Part shown: in pieces, positions 1 through 9,539 of the stretch | How the letters are laid out: each line of letters starts with the position of its first letter | How positions within the stretch are numbered: position 1 is the first letter of the stretch | From: an uncultured Pelagibacteraceae bacterium | GTDB lineage: Bacteria > Pseudomonadota > Alphaproteobacteria > Pelagibacterales > AG-422-B15 | Reading direction: 5' to 3' | Assembly: GCA_902590345.1 (NCBI GenBank) | Contig: CACIWK010000002.1 | Span: 1-64,000, forward strand | Length of the DNA: 64,000 nt | Notes under the pieces: generated by a model | Told to the model about the DNA's origin: nothing | Databases searched by the model: none | The model's input: the letters and a program-made list of their open reading frames with translations, nothing else | Position numbers and translations under genes: made by a program

Positions 1-925
1 AATTATCAAAATCTTCGAAATCATTTATCTCAATTATATTTTTTATCTTATCGATATAATCATCTTCAATAGAATAACTTATTAAATAATCTGCTAAATG
101 AGTTCCTTTCAAAGGTATCTTATTTGATCTTAAGACAAACCTATTAATACGAAACTCACTATAGTGAAAATTTGTATTAAGATTTTTCATGTAAGACGCA
201 ACAGAATCGCTTAAACTATCAAAAGATTTAATTTTATATTTTGCATCTATTTCTCTTTCATTGGGTATAATTCCATTATTTGTTTTTCCCCAAACATATT
301 GTCCAAAAAGTGCATTACCTTCATAAGCGAATCTAGAAGTCCCCCATCCACTTTCTATAACGGCTTGGGCTAGAGCAAGCGATACCGGAATAGCATCTAC
401 TTTCATTAGTAAATTATCTATGGAATTCTCTTTGTATTCTTCCATTATGCTTTGAATCCAGGCGGCTTCTCTTCTCGATATTTTATCAAAATTATTTTTG
501 ATAAATTTTATCTTCTTATTCAAGGATAGAAGTTTTTCATTTTCCTGAACAATTAATGGTAATGTAATTTTTATAAATAGTTCTTTTCTACTTTTAATTG
601 ATTTAATATTTTTTAAATCTTTTGGAAGCTGTACAACTACTATCTTTGGAATAATCTTGCTCTTTCTAATTTGATCAATTTTAAGATCATCAATAAGCCT
701 ATTTCGCTGGAGAGATTTTACTGTATCTAAATCACTTATAAAGGTAATTGAAGCATCCTTTTCAAGGATATTAGGCGAGTTTACCTCAATATTAAATGAT
801 CTTTGATACAAATTATTTTTAAATATTAGAGATACTAAAACCGTTAAAACAATAATTAAAAAAATGAGATAATATAATTTAAACACTAAATTAATATTTT
901 TATTTTGATTTATGAATATATTCAT
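1..925 (-). CDS. Bax-like membrane-anchored glucosaminidase (C-terminus cut by window edge)
   Basis: I translated this from the minus strand; it starts at an ATG at 925 and runs off the left edge with about 308 codons visible. The N-terminus has a short polar stretch and then one hydrophobic segment (about residues 15-33), so it looks anchored in the inner membrane and facing the periplasm. The C-terminal half carries a glucosaminidase-like core with the motif AVIESGWGTSRFA near residue 190 followed by GNALFGQ, typical of Bax/FlgJ-type peptidoglycan hydrolases that cleave N-acetylglucosaminyl bonds. The Glu of ESGWG would be the catalytic acid. The family call is recognition by eye; the true C-terminus is not visible. 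Confidence 0.75.
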   Translation of the reverse strand, partial: MNIFINQNKNINLVFKLYYLIFLIIVLTVLVSLIFKNNLYQRSFNIEVNSPNILEKDASITFISDLDTVKSLQRNRLIDDLKIDQIRKSKIIPKIVVVQLPKDLKNIKSIKSRKELFIKITLPLIVQENEKLLSLNKKIKFIKNNFDKISRREAAWIQSIMEEYKENSIDNLLMKVDAIPVSLALAQAVIESGWGTSRFAYEGNALFGQYVWGKTNNGIIPNEREIDAKYKIKSFDSLSDSVASYMKNLNTNFHYSEFRINRFVLRSNKIPLKGTHLADYLISYSIEDDYIDKIKNIIEINDFEDFDN

Positions 926-939
926 ATTTTTAAAAATAT

Positions 940-1503
940 TTATGTTACTTGTTCGACTTTTTTTAATTCCGGAATATTATGTTTTAGCATATTTTCAATT
1001 CCATTTTTAAGTGTGATTGTTGCACTAGGACATCCCGCACAACTTCCTTTTAGAGAAAGATATGCTACTCCATTATCATATTTTACAAATGTAACATCTC
1101 CACCATCTTGCATAATTGCCGGCCTGATCTTTGATGACAAGATATTATTTATCATTTTCACTACTTTCAGATCATCTGTGTCAAATTCAACGCTGTCTAG
1201 TTCATTAGAATCTTTGTTGTTTTCTTCAATTGCTGGAAGGCCGGAGTTAATATGATTAGAAATCACTTGTAAAATTGAAGCTTTAAGTTGATCCCAAGTA
1301 TATTTATTTTTATTTATTGAGATAAAATTTTTATTAAATAATATATTTTCAACTCCTTTTATTTTAAATAGTTCATCAGCTAATACTGAATTGGTGTTTT
1401 GTTGAGATTTGCTAAACTCAACTGGACTTGGGCACAACTCGTAGTCATCAAGAACAAACTTTAAAGAATTAGGATTTGGTGTAGATTCAGTTTGTATAAA
1501 CAT
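940..1503 (-). CDS. nfuA: NifU-like Fe-S cluster scaffold/carrier (Nfu family)
   Basis: The protein has an Nfu N-terminal domain (from the conserved opening MFIQTESTPNPNSLKF) and a C-terminal NifU domain with the cluster-binding motif GSCAGCPSA, the two cysteines lying about 30 residues from the C-terminus. This arrangement is typical of alphaproteobacterial and mitochondrial Nfu proteins, which carry 4Fe-4S clusters to client enzymes in the cytoplasm. An upstream in-frame ATG at 1512 would add three residues; I prefer 1503 because family members begin MFIQTE. It follows the usp gene on the same strand after an 86-base gap, continuing the murJ-trpS-usp-nfu order seen in many Alphaproteobacteria. 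Confidence 0.92.
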   Translation of the reverse strand: MFIQTESTPNPNSLKFVLDDYELCPSPVEFSKSQQNTNSVLADELFKIKGVENILFNKNFISINKNKYTWDQLKASILQVISNHINSGLPAIEENNKDSNELDSVEFDTDDLKVVKMINNILSSKIRPAIMQDGGDVTFVKYDNGVAYLSLKGSCAGCPSATITLKNGIENMLKHNIPELKKVEQVT

Positions 1504-1589
1504 ATTAATCATACTTTATATAGATAGATTCATAAATTTTTAAAGTTTTGATACACTTATTTATTAAGTTACTGAATTTGAATTGGTTT

Positions 1590-2066
1590 TTAATCAGATC
1601 TTGATGCTAAATCATCTATTATATCGTCTGTAAGACCTTGTGGAATAATCACAATAGGTACTGGTAATTTTCCAGATTTTTGGCCAGCCAAGAGAGATAC
1701 AAGTGGGCCTGGCTGATCTGCTTCAGCGGCAGCAAGAACTAGAAATCTAATTGCGTTATCTTCCTCAAGTGTTTCAATAATTTTTTCACTTGTCACACCT
1801 TCTTTTACTATCAACTCAGGCACAATATTCGTTAAATCGTTAATAACTTTTGACCATTTTTGAAGTTTTTCTTGCGCCTTCTCTCTCGCTTCTTGAAGTA
1901 TTATATCTTCAACTGACTGCCATTGCTGAGGATCAAATTGCTCTATAACCTTTAATAAAATTACTCCTCCTTTTGTACTTTGCGCACGCTTAGCTGCAAA
2001 CCTTATAGCTACATTCAGTTCTTTAGAGTCATCGACAATCACTAAAAATTTTGATCTATGTTTCAT
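1590..2066 (-). CDS. universal stress protein (UspA family)
   Basis: A 158-residue single-domain protein with a UspA-type alpha/beta fold: it opens with the beta strand FLVIVDDS, whose Asp normally contacts ATP, and ends with a hydrophobic strand PIVIIPQGL. A long charged amphipathic helix lies around residues 50-80. The glycine-rich phosphate-binding signature is only partly preserved (AGQKSGKLPVP), so ATP binding is uncertain. Its start overlaps the trpS stop by 11 bases, so it is probably co-transcribed and translationally coupled with trpS. The client or stress it serves cannot be read from the sequence. Confidence 0.85.
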   Translation of the reverse strand: MKHRSKFLVIVDDSKELNVAIRFAAKRAQSTKGGVILLKVIEQFDPQQWQSVEDIILQEAREKAQEKLQKWSKVINDLTNIVPELIVKEGVTSEKIIETLEEDNAIRFLVLAAAEADQPGPLVSLLAGQKSGKLPVPIVIIPQGLTDDIIDDLASRSD

Positions 2067-3078
2067 TTCTAAAAAGTCCCACTATATCATATACATCATT
2101 GATCGTTTTTTGAGCAACTTCATTTGCTCTATTCCGGCCATCCTGCAAAATCTCTTGGAGATAACCCTTATCTTGCATTAGTTTTTTGATTTCTGTTGTA
2201 ATTGGCTTTATTTGTTCAACTAAGATATCTGATAAATCTGATTTAAAAACTGAAAAATTTTGTCCTTTATATTTTGTAATCAGCTTTTGTTTGTCAATTT
2301 CTGAAAAACCAGAATAAATATTCAATAAATTATTAATCTCACTTAATTTAGTAACGTCCTGAAGTTTTTCTGGCATTACAATATCGGCAGTTTTTGCTTT
2401 TTTTATCTTTTTTATAATTTCGTCACTCTCATCTAAGAGATTAATACGCGAGTATTCAGATGGATCTGATTTACTCATTTTTTGATCTCCATTTTTCAGA
2501 GACATAATTCTTGAAATATCTTTGTCTATAATTGGCTCTGGAATTGGAAAAAAACTTTCACAATTAAAATCACGATTGAATTTCTGTGCAATATCTCTTG
2601 TAAGTTCAAGATGTTGCTTTTGGTCATCTCCAACAGGTACATGCGTTGCTTTATAAATTAATATATCTGCAGCCATTAAGTTAGGATAGATAAATAAACC
2701 TGAACTTGCATTTTCTTTATCTTTACCAGCTTTATCTTTAAATTGTGTCATTCGATTTAACCATCCCATTCTAGTAACACAATTAAATATCCAAGCTAAT
2801 TCTGCATGTGCTGATATACTGCTTTGGTTAAATACTATACTTTTTTTTGGATCTATTCCTGATGCAATATAAGTTGCTGCGACTTCTAAAGTATTTTTTT
2901 TTAAAATTTGTGGATCTTGTTTTACTGTTATTGCATGTAAATCTACTATGCAAAAAAAACAATTATAGTTATTTTGCATACTAACGAAATTTTTAATAGC
3001 TCCTAGATAATTTCCTATGTGAAGGTCACCAGTTGGTTGTACTCCTGATAACACAGTATTATTTTTTATTTCATTCAT
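2056..3078 (-). CDS. trpS: tryptophanyl-tRNA synthetase
   Basis: This class I aminoacyl-tRNA synthetase charges tRNA-Trp with tryptophan in the cytoplasm. Both signature motifs are present: the HIGH-type motif as GDLHIGNYLGA at residues 17-27 and the KMSKS loop as DQKMSKSDPS near residue 200. Its 340 residues match the usual bacterial length. The start codon overlaps the murJ stop by four bases, and the downstream usp gene overlaps its end, giving a leftward operon murJ-trpS-usp-nfu. No tryptophan leader peptide or attenuator is visible. Confidence 0.98.
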   Translation of the reverse strand: MNEIKNNTVLSGVQPTGDLHIGNYLGAIKNFVSMQNNYNCFFCIVDLHAITVKQDPQILKKNTLEVAATYIASGIDPKKSIVFNQSSISAHAELAWIFNCVTRMGWLNRMTQFKDKAGKDKENASSGLFIYPNLMAADILIYKATHVPVGDDQKQHLELTRDIAQKFNRDFNCESFFPIPEPIIDKDISRIMSLKNGDQKMSKSDPSEYSRINLLDESDEIIKKIKKAKTADIVMPEKLQDVTKLSEINNLLNIYSGFSEIDKQKLITKYKGQNFSVFKSDLSDILVEQIKPITTEIKKLMQDKGYLQEILQDGRNRANEVAQKTINDVYDIVGLFRNET

Positions 3079-4613
3079 TTTTGCAAAATCTTTTTTATTT
3101 CAGAATATTTAAACGGCTTGTAAAATGAAATTAGAATAAAATAAAGCAATATTGAAGAAAGCACTGAAAATAAAAGAAATATAATTTCATATTCTTGTAA
3201 TAAATTAAAAAATTTCACAGAAAAATTTTTTATTAAAACCAAATTTAAATACATTATAAATGATGAGATGATAATTATTGTCACTGGTAAGACGACTTTT
3301 TTTCTAATTTGATAATAATTATGCTTTATTAAATAATAATTCATTAAAAAAACACTTATCCATGCTGATACAGTGGTGGCTATGGGTATGCCAATAAAAC
3401 CTATGTTAACGAATAATACTATGCTTAATATGGTGTTTATAACTAAATTAATCGTTGTAATATATAAGATAGGCTTGGCATGTTCATAGGCAAAAAATAT
3501 TGGTGTATAAATTTTCATTAGAATAAACGCAATAAGACCTAAAGCATAAAATTTAAGAGCTTTTGAAGTGAATAATGTTGATTTTTCATTGAATTCTCCC
3601 CTTTCAAATAACACTGATATAATTTGTTCTGAAAGAGCGAAAATTCCTACTGATGCAGGAAAAGCAAATAACAGTGAAAATAATAAAGTTTGTTCTATTG
3701 ACTGATGGATTTTTTCTAGACTATCAGATTTTATCTTACTTGAAATTGAAGGAAGCATTGCCATACCAATTGCAATACCAATAAGTGCCAGAGGTAATTG
3801 ATAAACACGATCTGCGTAATAAAGGTATGAAATAGCACCACTCTCGTAAGAAGCAATAATTGTTCCAATTAAAATATTTATTTGTAACAATCCCGATGCA
3901 AAAAAACTTGAAGTAAATAGTTTTATAAAACGTTTTATATAATTGGTATATATTTCTAAAGTAAACAAGAAGAATATTTTTTTATTATTTAAAGCAAATA
4001 TTAAAATCACAACTTGAATTAGTCCCGCAGCAATAACACTCCAGGAAAGGAATAATAAGAAATTAGAGGTCGTATGAGCAGCAACAATTAAAGCAATCAT
4101 CAACGTAATATTCAGTATTATTGGAAGTGCTGCTGATAAAGCAAACTTATTATGTGAATTAAGAATGGATGAAAATATAGATGAAACACTTGTTAAAATC
4201 AAAAAAGGAAATATGATTCTAGCGATATTAACTAATTCTCTAAACTTATCATCATCATTTACAAAACCAGGAGCTAAAATCATAATAAAAAATGGCATAA
4301 AAATTTCAATGATTAGAACCACTATTGACGACACTATTAAGAAAATCAAAACAATACTTCCTGCAAATCTTTTTGACTCTTGTATTAAATTGTTTTTGAT
4401 AAGTTTAGTGTATATAGGAACGAAAGCTGAGTTTAATGCTCCTTCTGAAAAAATTCTTCTAAACGTATTTGGTAACCTGAATGCTACAAAGAAGATATCA
4501 GATAATATCCCAGCACCTAAAAAATTGGCAATTAATATATCTCTTAGAAAACCGAATATTCTACTTATCGATGTAAATAAAGAAAAAATAAGTGAGGACC
4601 TTAAAACGTTCAT
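3075..4613 (-). CDS. murJ: lipid II flippase MurJ (MviN)
   Basis: A 512-residue polytopic membrane protein with about 14 hydrophobic segments spread over its whole length, as in the MOP-superfamily flippase that moves lipid II across the inner membrane for peptidoglycan synthesis. The N-terminal segment with SRIFGFLRDILIANFLG and the downstream FRRIFSEGALNSAFVPIY are highly typical of MurJ and contain conserved arginines needed in the central cavity. It starts the leftward murJ-trpS-usp-nfu group, and its promoter must lie in the 121-base spacer shared with the divergent maeB gene. In many relatives glnD sits just upstream; here it does not. Confidence 0.96.
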   Translation of the reverse strand: MNVLRSSLIFSLFTSISRIFGFLRDILIANFLGAGILSDIFFVAFRLPNTFRRIFSEGALNSAFVPIYTKLIKNNLIQESKRFAGSIVLIFLIVSSIVVLIIEIFMPFFIMILAPGFVNDDDKFRELVNIARIIFPFLILTSVSSIFSSILNSHNKFALSAALPIILNITLMIALIVAAHTTSNFLLFLSWSVIAAGLIQVVILIFALNNKKIFFLFTLEIYTNYIKRFIKLFTSSFFASGLLQINILIGTIIASYESGAISYLYYADRVYQLPLALIGIAIGMAMLPSISSKIKSDSLEKIHQSIEQTLLFSLLFAFPASVGIFALSEQIISVLFERGEFNEKSTLFTSKALKFYALGLIAFILMKIYTPIFFAYEHAKPILYITTINLVINTILSIVLFVNIGFIGIPIATTVSAWISVFLMNYYLIKHNYYQIRKKVVLPVTIIIISSFIMYLNLVLIKNFSVKFFNLLQEYEIIFLLFSVLSSILLYFILISFYKPFKYSEIKKILQK

Positions 4614-4690
4614 ATAAACATTGTTTATTAATCTATTTTGATTTAAATAACTTCAAAAATAAAGGTTCATTCAATATATATCTTTTGAAT

Positions 4691-4718
4691 TTGAAAAGCA
4701 GGTAAAAACCTATATAAA
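4691..4718 (+). promoter_or_regulatory. predicted sigma-70 promoter of maeB
   Basis: A TTGAAA -35 box at 4691-4696 and a TATAAA -10 box at 4713-4718 are separated by 16 bases. Transcription would begin about ten bases before the maeB ATG at 4735, giving a very short leader with a weak purine-rich AAGAGA ribosome site. Called by eye from consensus only. Confidence 0.5.
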
Positions 4719-4734
4719 ATCCAAAAAAGAGAAT

Positions 4735-7002
4735 ATGACAAAAAAAGATAGAGAAGAACATTTTAGTGAAAAAGAAGCTTTGGTGTTTCACGCGCAAGGT
4801 AAGCCAGGCAAAATAGAAATTAAAGCCACAAAACCTCTAGAAACTCAAAGAGATCTTTCGCTCGCTTACTCGCCTGGTGTTGCAGCTCCCGTGAATGCCA
4901 TAGCAGATGATTCTAGCTCAATCTACGACTACACAAGTAAGGGAAATATAGTAGCGGTAATATCCAATGGAACCGCCATTTTAGGACTTGGAAACCTGGG
5001 TGCTCATGCATCTAAACCGGTTATGGAAGGTAAGTCAGTTTTATTTAAAAGATTTTCTGATATCGACTCAATTGATTTAGAAATTGATACTGAAGATGCT
5101 GATGAATTTATTAATTCTGTGAAGTATTTAGGGCCATCTTTTGGAGGAATAAATCTTGAGGATATAAAAGCTCCTGAGTGCTTTATAATTGAAGACTCAC
5201 TCAGAGAATTAATGGACATACCTATTTTTCATGATGATCAACATGGTACTGCAATTATATCTGCCGCAGCACTATTAAACGCAATGGACCTTTCAGGGAA
5301 AAAAATTAATGAGGCTAAAATTGTTGTGAATGGAGCAGGCGCTGCAGGCATAGCATGTCTGGAACTCTTAAAGGCAATGGGAATGCCCAATGAAAATGCA
5401 ATATTATGTGATACTAAAGGTGTAATTCATACTGAAAGAAAAGAAAATATGAACCAGTGGAAATCTGCTCATGCGATTAAAACAAAGTGTAGAACTCTTG
5501 AAGACGCACTTAACGGAGCTGATATTTTTTTTGGGCTTTCTATTGGAAATATTATTAGTCAGAAAATGGTATTATCAATGGCAGAAAAACCTATCATTTT
5601 TGCTATGGCAAATCCAGAACCTGAAATACTTCCAGAAAAAATCAAGGAGTGTAGAGACGACGCAATTATTGCAACTGGAAGATCAGATTACCCTAATCAG
5701 GTTAATAATGTTTTAGGATTTCCATATATATTCAGAGGCGCGCTGGATGTTAGAGCAAAGACAATCAATCTTGAAATGAAAATTGCTGCAGCAAGAGCTA
5801 TAGCCGACCTAGCTAAAGAAGACGTACCGGACGAGGTCGCGAATGCATATCCGGGTAAAAGACCTCAATATGGTCCAAACTACATTATTCCATCTCCATT
5901 TGATCCAAGACTGATTAGTAAAGTGCCGCCTGCAGTAGCAAAAGCCGCAATGGATACTGGTGTTGCGAGAAAAGCTATTGTTGATATGGAAAGCTATTCG
6001 AGTGAATTATCTGCTCGACTTAATCCTTCAGCTGGTCTACTTCAAAAGGTTTTTCAGGAAGTTAAAGAAAATCCAAAAAGGGTTATATTTACTGAAGGTG
6101 AAGAGGAGGACATGATTAGAGCTGCGGTGATCTTTCTTAATAATGGAATGGGCACTCCTATATTGATTGGAAGAGATGAAATCATTAAAGAAAAAATGCA
6201 ATCTATGGGTTTAGATTTTTTTGATCAAATGGAAATTCACAGTACTAGAAATAAAACTGAACATGACAGATATGCTGAACACATTTATCATAGGCTACAA
6301 AGAAAAGGTTTCCTAAAAAAAGATTGTTTAGATTTACTTATCAGAGAAAGAAATGTTTTTGCTGCATGCATGGTATCTCTAAACGAAGCTGATGCTATGG
6401 TTTGTGGTTTAACTAGAAGCTATGCTGCTTCTTTGGAAAGTATCGAATATGTTTTAGACCCCATACCAAATAAAACCATTTTAGGAATGACTGTTATGTT
6501 ATGTAATGGAAGGACAATTTTTGTTGCTGACTCGAATGTTCATGATATGCCAAATGCATCTCAGTTAGCAAACATTACTCAGGAAAGTGCTGAAGTTGTA
6601 AGAGAAATATTTGGTATTGAGCCAAGGGCTGCTCTTGTCTCTTATTCAAATTTTGGCAAACCATTTACTGAGAGATCAGTTTATATGAGAGATGCCAAAA
6701 AAATCCTTGATCAAAGAAATGTTGACTTTGAATATGATGGAGAAATGGGGGCTAACACAGCACTTAATGAAAATTTAATGAATCTTTATCCATTTTGTAA
6801 ATTGTCTGGACCTGCAAACTTATTAATTATGCCAGCAATTCACAGTGCCAGTATTTCAACAAAGATGTTGCAGGAGTTAGGTGGTGGTACATTAGTTGGG
6901 CCATATTTAGTTGGATTTAAAGAAAGCATCCAAATTGCGCCTCTTGGTTCTAATGTTGCTGATATTGTAAATCTTGCAGCTCTATCAGCTTTTAAAAATT
7001 AA
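4735..7002 (+). CDS. maeB: NADP-dependent malic enzyme with phosphotransacetylase-like domain
   Basis: A 755-residue protein with the hybrid MaeB architecture. The N-terminal malic enzyme domain (about 1-420) contains LAYSPGVAAP, FHDDQHGTA and the Rossmann motif GAGAAGIACLELL near residue 200. The C-terminal phosphotransacetylase-like domain (about 435-755) is usually regulatory, sensing acetyl-CoA. The enzyme decarboxylates malate to pyruvate and yields NADPH, linking the TCA cycle to gluconeogenesis and biosynthesis. It is a single-gene rightward unit, divergent from murJ, and its stop overlaps the stop of the convergent esterase gene by three bases. Confidence 0.97.
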   Translation: MTKKDREEHFSEKEALVFHAQGKPGKIEIKATKPLETQRDLSLAYSPGVAAPVNAIADDSSSIYDYTSKGNIVAVISNGTAILGLGNLGAHASKPVMEGKSVLFKRFSDIDSIDLEIDTEDADEFINSVKYLGPSFGGINLEDIKAPECFIIEDSLRELMDIPIFHDDQHGTAIISAAALLNAMDLSGKKINEAKIVVNGAGAAGIACLELLKAMGMPNENAILCDTKGVIHTERKENMNQWKSAHAIKTKCRTLEDALNGADIFFGLSIGNIISQKMVLSMAEKPIIFAMANPEPEILPEKIKECRDDAIIATGRSDYPNQVNNVLGFPYIFRGALDVRAKTINLEMKIAAARAIADLAKEDVPDEVANAYPGKRPQYGPNYIIPSPFDPRLISKVPPAVAKAAMDTGVARKAIVDMESYSSELSARLNPSAGLLQKVFQEVKENPKRVIFTEGEEEDMIRAAVIFLNNGMGTPILIGRDEIIKEKMQSMGLDFFDQMEIHSTRNKTEHDRYAEHIYHRLQRKGFLKKDCLDLLIRERNVFAACMVSLNEADAMVCGLTRSYAASLESIEYVLDPIPNKTILGMTVMLCNGRTIFVADSNVHDMPNASQLANITQESAEVVREIFGIEPRAALVSYSNFGKPFTERSVYMRDAKKILDQRNVDFEYDGEMGANTALNENLMNLYPFCKLSGPANLLIMPAIHSASISTKMLQELGGGTLVGPYLVGFKESIQIAPLGSNVADIVNLAALSAFKN

Positions 7003-7961
7003 TTTAATAAAAACTTAGATATTTCTCTAAGCGCTTGCTTTGCCTCAGGTAGAAAACCAAAAATTTGCCAAACATGAGGTAAATTTTTATAAATGCTTAA
7101 ATCAACTTCATTACCTCCCTTTCTAATTTGTGAGGCAACGACTTGGGAATCACTATACAAAATTTCAATATCACTAACTTGAATTAATGTTTTTGGAAAA
7201 TTAGTATAATTACCAAATGCGGGTGATATGAGTGGATTGTTATAATCTTGATTTGGAGCATACCATTCTTTTACAGTTTTTTTCATGGAAAGTGACGTAT
7301 TAAGCCAGTTGTCATAAGATAAGTAAGGATCAGATTTAGAGTTTTCTCTGATACTTCTACCTTCGCCTGTAAGATCAGTCCATGGTGATAATAAAAATAA
7401 TTTAGATGGTAATATTTGATTTAGTTCTTGTAATTTGAGGAGACTAACTAAAGCCAAATTTCCACCAGCTGAGTCTCCACCAAAGAAAATATTTTCACTT
7501 TTAAAACCTTTTTCTAATAGTGCATGATAACTACTCACAGCATCATTAATTGCCATTGGGAATATGCTTTCAGGAGACAATGAATAATCTATGGCGAAAA
7601 TTTGAATTGAAGATAACTTTGCCAAAGATAATAACATATTTTGGTGAGTTTCTGGTGAGCCTGCGACGTATCCACCTCCATGAAAGTATAAAATACATTT
7701 TTCATCGTTAAAATTTTTATGTAACAAATGTAATGTTCGAATCTTGTTTAAATAAATTTCATTTACGAATATGTCTGATCTGGATTTATTAAAAATTAAA
7801 TTTTGTAGAAGTTTAGATCCCCACGAAAAATTTTGTTCATTATACCCTTCTTGATTCATCATTTTCCTTGCTTCTATATAAGATCTCTCCTCAACTGGAG
7901 GTTGAACATTCTTAATGTATTTCCTTAGCATTAAGTTTAATATTTTTGCTTGTATACTCAT
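6999..7961 (-). CDS. alpha/beta hydrolase, hormone-sensitive-lipase-type esterase
   Basis: A 320-residue cytoplasmic esterase of the HSL (bacterial family IV) type. The oxyanion-hole motif is FHGGGYVAG (HGGG at 94-97), the nucleophile elbow is GGDSAGGNLA with Ser164, and Asp264 (VSDIEILYSD) and His296 (LPHVWQ) complete the expected catalytic triad. Members hydrolyse short- to medium-chain acyl esters; the natural substrate here cannot be inferred. It converges tail-to-tail with maeB and lies just downstream of gshB on the same strand with an 18-base gap, so it may be read through from that group. Confidence 0.9.
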   Translation of the reverse strand: MSIQAKILNLMLRKYIKNVQPPVEERSYIEARKMMNQEGYNEQNFSWGSKLLQNLIFNKSRSDIFVNEIYLNKIRTLHLLHKNFNDEKCILYFHGGGYVAGSPETHQNMLLSLAKLSSIQIFAIDYSLSPESIFPMAINDAVSSYHALLEKGFKSENIFFGGDSAGGNLALVSLLKLQELNQILPSKLFLLSPWTDLTGEGRSIRENSKSDPYLSYDNWLNTSLSMKKTVKEWYAPNQDYNNPLISPAFGNYTNFPKTLIQVSDIEILYSDSQVVASQIRKGGNEVDLSIYKNLPHVWQIFGFLPEAKQALREISKFLLN

Positions 7962-7979
7962 AAAAAAAATAAGTATTTG

Positions 7980-8906
7980 TCAGACATCAAGTTTATTCCA
8001 AATTATTTTTGCAATATCAATTTTATGTAATTTTTTGATTTCTTGTATACAAGTTGGTGATGTAACATTAATTTCTGTTAAATATTTACCAATAATGTCA
8101 ATACCTACAAAAAAGAGTCCCTCTTCTTTTAAAAGATCTTTAATTTCATTACAAATTTTTAAGTCTTGCTTTGATAGATTTATTGCCTCACAATTTCCGC
8201 CTACATGAATATTTGATCTTATTTCATTATTTTTTGGTGTTCGCCTTAATGCTGCAATTGGTTCACCGTTAATTAAAATGACTCTTTTGTCTCCGTTTTT
8301 AATATCTGGCAGAAATTTTTGAACAATAAAAGGTTCATTATGCTGATCAATAAACCTCTCAGTAATTTGATTATAATTTTCATCTTTTTTATTTAACAAA
8401 AATATACTATCACCACCATTTCCATAAAGTGGTTTGATTACTGACTTTCCATATGTTTTTACAAAAAAATCAACTTCTCTTTTTGATCGAGTAATAATTG
8501 TAGGTGGTATTATTTTTTTATAATTTAACATTGAAATTTTTTCTGGCGCATTTCTTATTCCCTTTGGATGATTTATAAATTTTGTAGGTCCTTTTACTTG
8601 CTCCAATAGATGCATAGAAGAAACATATTCCATATTATAAGGCGGGTCTTGCCTGACAAAAATATGGCTAAAATTTTCAAGATTAGTTTGTTGTAATTTT
8701 CCTATTGAATACTTTTCCAGTTTATTATTATTAAAATGAATTTCCCTAATCTCAGCATGAACTGAGCCATTTTTATAAGTTAATGAACTTGGCAAAAAAT
8801 AATAATTTTTATTTTTTCTTTTTTGAGACTCTAAAATTATTGGTAAAGTGCTATCAGTTTTAAAATTGAGTGTCTCGATATCATTTATCTGAAATCCAAT
8901 TTTCAT
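7980..8906 (-). CDS. gshB: glutathione synthetase
   Basis: A 308-residue ATP-grasp ligase that joins gamma-glutamylcysteine and glycine to make glutathione in the cytoplasm. Diagnostic stretches are FVRQDPPYNMEY, NHPKGIRNAPEK, the glycine-rich ATP-binding loop KPLYGNGGDSIF and the C-terminal INVTSPTCIQEI. The length matches other prokaryotic GshB proteins. It follows the BON-lipoprotein gene by five bases, in a leftward group beginning at rsmI, an arrangement commonly seen in Alphaproteobacteria. gshA is not in the window. Confidence 0.96.
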   Translation of the reverse strand: MKIGFQINDIETLNFKTDSTLPIILESQKRKNKNYYFLPSSLTYKNGSVHAEIREIHFNNNKLEKYSIGKLQQTNLENFSHIFVRQDPPYNMEYVSSMHLLEQVKGPTKFINHPKGIRNAPEKISMLNYKKIIPPTIITRSKREVDFFVKTYGKSVIKPLYGNGGDSIFLLNKKDENYNQITERFIDQHNEPFIVQKFLPDIKNGDKRVILINGEPIAALRRTPKNNEIRSNIHVGGNCEAINLSKQDLKICNEIKDLLKEEGLFFVGIDIIGKYLTEINVTSPTCIQEIKKLHKIDIAKIIWNKLDV

Positions 8907-8911
8907 CTTCT

Positions 8912-9508
8912 TTATAAATTACTTGATTTAATATTTATATAATCAATAACTTCTTCAACTCCATATACATCTCTTGCAATACTGATAACTAATTCTCTCT
9001 CTTTTTCAGTTCTGGCAATACCCATTATGTAAACTAATTTATTAACCGTCTCTATGTTATAATTCAGAGAGTTTATCTCTTCCTCTAACATTAACTTACC
9101 CAAGATTTTTGTACTTATTACTAAATCGTCTGCAAAATTTAAAATACTATCCGAATTACTAATTTGTATTTCATTAATTACTGTTGTTACTCCATTTGCT
9201 CCCCATGCTATTCTGGTTGCCTCAATTTTAAGATCTATATTCTCTACCGTGCCCGTTAGTAAAACTCGTCCTTGTGAAACTTCTACATCAATATTAAAGA
9301 ATAAATTTTCACTTTGATCAAAATATGTATTTTTTATGACAGTTTTTATAATAGCATCATCCACAAACTCACCTATCGATCTTTCCTCTTGAGAAACGGT
9401 TGCAACCTTAACGGCAGTTCCTGTTACAACTTGGGCACAACTGGATAAATGAAAAACTAATAAAGGAATAAAAATAAAGATTAATATTATTTTTCGCCGC
9501 ATTTCCAT
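8912..9508 (-). CDS. BON-domain outer-membrane lipoprotein (DolP/OsmY-like)
   Basis: The N-terminus is a lipoprotein signal: basic start MEMRRK, a hydrophobic stretch, then the lipobox LSSCAQ, so the mature protein should be lipid-anchored on the periplasmic side. Two BON domains follow (about residues 50-118 and 123-195), each with the pattern of a short helix, strands and a conserved glycine (GRVLLTGTVEN and KLVYIMGIART). DolP-like proteins support outer membrane integrity. It lies between rsmI and gshB, as BON genes do in many relatives, although the yraN gene often found here is absent. ATG at 9508 or the internal Met3 are both possible starts. Confidence 0.87.
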   Translation of the reverse strand: MEMRRKIILIFIFIPLLVFHLSSCAQVVTGTAVKVATVSQEERSIGEFVDDAIIKTVIKNTYFDQSENLFFNIDVEVSQGRVLLTGTVENIDLKIEATRIAWGANGVTTVINEIQISNSDSILNFADDLVISTKILGKLMLEEEINSLNYNIETVNKLVYIMGIARTEKERELVISIARDVYGVEEVIDYINIKSSNL

Positions 9509-9539
9509 AACTAAATATATATTATTTTTTATCTTAAAG

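Noticed and set aside
4784-4799. Partial parS-like sequence in maeB
   Set aside because: TGTTTCACG matches the first nine bases but the second half differs at four positions, so it is not a palindrome and is explained by coding sequence.
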